Shown here: piece by piece, positions 62,881 to 64,000 of the stretch
How the letters are laid out: the number at the start of each line of letters is the position of its first letter
How positions within the stretch are numbered: position 1 is the first letter of the stretch
From: a virus
IMG/VR virus record: IMGVR_UViG_3300035157_001159
Location: 1-64,000 of that record
Direction: 5' to 3' (one strand)
Length of the DNA stretch: 64,000 nucleotides
The notes under the pieces: generated by a model
The model's database searches: none
What the model was told of the DNA's origin: nothing
What the model saw: only the letters and a program-made list of their open reading frames with translations
Position numbers and translations under genes: made by a program

Positions 62881-63633
62881 ATGCCCAGAAAAAAGAAGGT
62901 TGAACAACCTATCGGGGTTGGATTGACGACCAAACAAATAAAAAGAAAGAAACCAATTAATACTGATTATCTTGTTGATATTAATCCATTAACAGATAAT
63001 CAGCAAAGATTGTTTGATTCTTATAAAGAGGGAAAGCATCTCATTGCTTATGGTATTGCTGGTACAGGTAAAACTTTTATTACCTTATATAATGCAATAA
63101 AAGATGTTCTTTCTACAGATACTCCATATGAGAGAATCTACTTGGTTCGTTCATTAGTATCTACTCGTGAAATTGGGTTTTTACCTGGTGATCATGAAGA
63201 TAAAGCAGATATTTACCAGATTCCATATAAGAATATGGTGAAGTATATGTTCCAGATGCCTTCTGATGCTGACTTTGAGATGCTTTATGGTAACTTAAAG
63301 GCACAGGAAAGTATTAAGTTTTGGAGTACCTCGTTTATTCGTGGAACTACCTTAGATAATGCAATCGTGATTGTTGATGAGTTTCAAAACCTTAATTTCC
63401 ACGAATTAGATTCTATCATCACTCGTGTGGGTGAAAACTCAAAAATTATGTTCTGTGGTGATGCTAGTCAAACTGATTTGACTAAAACAAATGATCGTAA
63501 TGGTATTGTGGACTTTATGACTATCTTGCGTAAAATGCCTTCTTTTGATATAATAGAGTTTGGTGTTGAGGACATTGTTCGTTCTGGACTTGTCAAAGAA
63601 TATATTATTGCCAAACTTGAGAACGGAATGTAA
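62881..63633 (+). CDS. phoH: PhoH-like ATPase
   Basis: The 250-residue P-loop ATPase has Walker A YGIAGTGKTFI at about residues 57-67, RIYLVRSLVSTREIGFLPGDHEDK, Walker B NAIVIVDEFQNLNFHE, and the GDASQTDLTK motif. PhoH is found in nearly all cyanomyoviruses; its role in infection is not settled (phosphate stress, RNA metabolism). Its stop shares a base with the next start (TAATG). Confidence 0.96.
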   Translation: MPRKKKVEQPIGVGLTTKQIKRKKPINTDYLVDINPLTDNQQRLFDSYKEGKHLIAYGIAGTGKTFITLYNAIKDVLSTDTPYERIYLVRSLVSTREIGFLPGDHEDKADIYQIPYKNMVKYMFQMPSDADFEMLYGNLKAQESIKFWSTSFIRGTTLDNAIVIVDEFQNLNFHELDSIITRVGENSKIMFCGDASQTDLTKTNDRNGIVDFMTILRKMPSFDIIEFGVEDIVRSGLVKEYIIAKLENGM

Positions 63634-64000
63634 TGTTTAATCATGTTGATTTAGATCTCCAACCTCTTGAAAGAGAGCATATTGATGGAGTTCGTTATTA
63701 TAAGATTCCTGATGAGGATGAACTCGTCAAAATGGTTTCTATTACCTCAGTAACTAGTCATTTTAATAAAGAGATTTTTGTTAAGTGGAGAAAGAGAGTT
63801 GGTAATGAAGAAGCAGATAAGATCACGAAAGCAGCAACAGGTCGTGGAACCGACATGCATACGCTTACAGAGCATTATCTAAAGAATGAAGATTTGCCTG
63901 AAGTGCGTCCCATTTCAGACTTTTTATTTAAGATTGCCAAGGGTAAATTAAATAAAATAGATAATATATACGCTCTGGAAGGACCGCTATATAGTAAAGA
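63633..64000 (+). CDS. PD-(D/E)XK exonuclease (MGME1/RecB-like), partial
   Basis: The first 122 codons of a gene cut by the window edge. The product opens FNHVDLDLQPLEREHIDGVRYYKIP, continues MVSITSVTSHFNKEIFVKWRKRVG (typical of the family start), then GRGTDMHTLTEHYL, the GT-x-MH motif of MGME1-type exonucleases, and IYALEGPLYSK, which leads into the catalytic core. Such nucleases are annotated next to phoH in cyanomyoviruses. They probably degrade or process DNA ends. The catalytic D and E-x-K lie outside the window. Confidence 0.8.
   Translation, partial: MFNHVDLDLQPLEREHIDGVRYYKIPDEDELVKMVSITSVTSHFNKEIFVKWRKRVGNEEADKITKAATGRGTDMHTLTEHYLKNEDLPEVRPISDFLFKIAKGKLNKIDNIYALEGPLYSK

Overview
The window reads as part of the genome of a large T4-like cyanophage (cyanomyovirus) of a marine picocyanobacterium, most likely Prochlorococcus. 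The evidence is an AT-rich sequence with an intact psbA (photosystem II D1), a run of tiny high-light-inducible (hli) genes, a plant-type ferredoxin gene, phoH, thyX, glutaredoxin, and T4-type late promoter boxes (consensus NATAAATA) ahead of many genes. From memory, the gene mix (LPS genes, halogenase, petF, psbA, several hli) recalls Prochlorococcus phage P-SSM2. That likeness is an inference and could not be searched here. No tRNA, CRISPR array, insertion sequence or attachment site was seen.

Layout. (1) 3-8747 is a compact glycan operon: the end of GDP-mannose dehydratase, GDP-fucose synthase, an alpha-1,2-fucosyltransferase (GT11), a GT4-like transferase, a GT6 (ABO-type) transferase, an FkbM methyltransferase, two GT25-like transferases, a GalE-like epimerase and a flavin-dependent tryptophan-halogenase-type enzyme. 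A hairpin terminator closes it. (2) 8805-15032 is the photosynthesis block: a host-type promoter, four hli genes (three tiny and translationally coupled), small membrane peptides, ferredoxin, a 740-residue unknown protein, psbA with its own near-perfect sigma-70 promoter overlapped by a late box, a 24-residue membrane peptide, a 2OG-Fe(II) oxygenase and an HNH nuclease. (3) 15089-48980 is a very long array of virion, tail-fibre and adhesin-type genes: beta-helix proteins, fibre proteins with 'GGTLTYEDVTN' motifs, a subtilisin-like protein with an inserted cupredoxin-like domain, three giant glycine-rich modular proteins and two extremely cysteine-rich paralogues. A strong terminator ends it.

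(4) 49089-56015 starts with a second host-type promoter and carries a heptose/surface-sugar cluster: a GT9 heptosyltransferase-like protein with a disordered tail, carbamoyltransferase, split HldE (nucleotidyltransferase and kinase as separate genes), a HAD phosphatase, 2OG oxygenases, a cupin, and HldD, the only minus-strand gene. (5) 56047-60287 holds another fibre-type gene, glutaredoxin, several conserved phage genes of unknown function and two tandem paralogous 2OG-Fe(II) oxygenases. (6) 60313-64000 begins with a terminator, a repeated 13-base element and a third strong host-type promoter, followed by a structured leader that can hide a start codon, two small genes, a terminator, and then thyX, four small genes, phoH and the start of a PD-(D/E)XK exonuclease: early and metabolic functions.

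How it fits together. The phage appears able to make GDP-fucose and ADP-heptose-type sugars and to attach them with its own transferases, either to remodel the host surface or to decorate its own fibres. The pairing of GT11 and GT6 is exactly the pair that builds A/B blood-group-like trisaccharides. The photosynthesis genes keep energy flowing during infection, and thyX, phoH, glutaredoxin and the nuclease serve nucleotide and DNA metabolism. Gene ends overlap by 1 to 30 bases through most of the enzyme operons, implying translational coupling.
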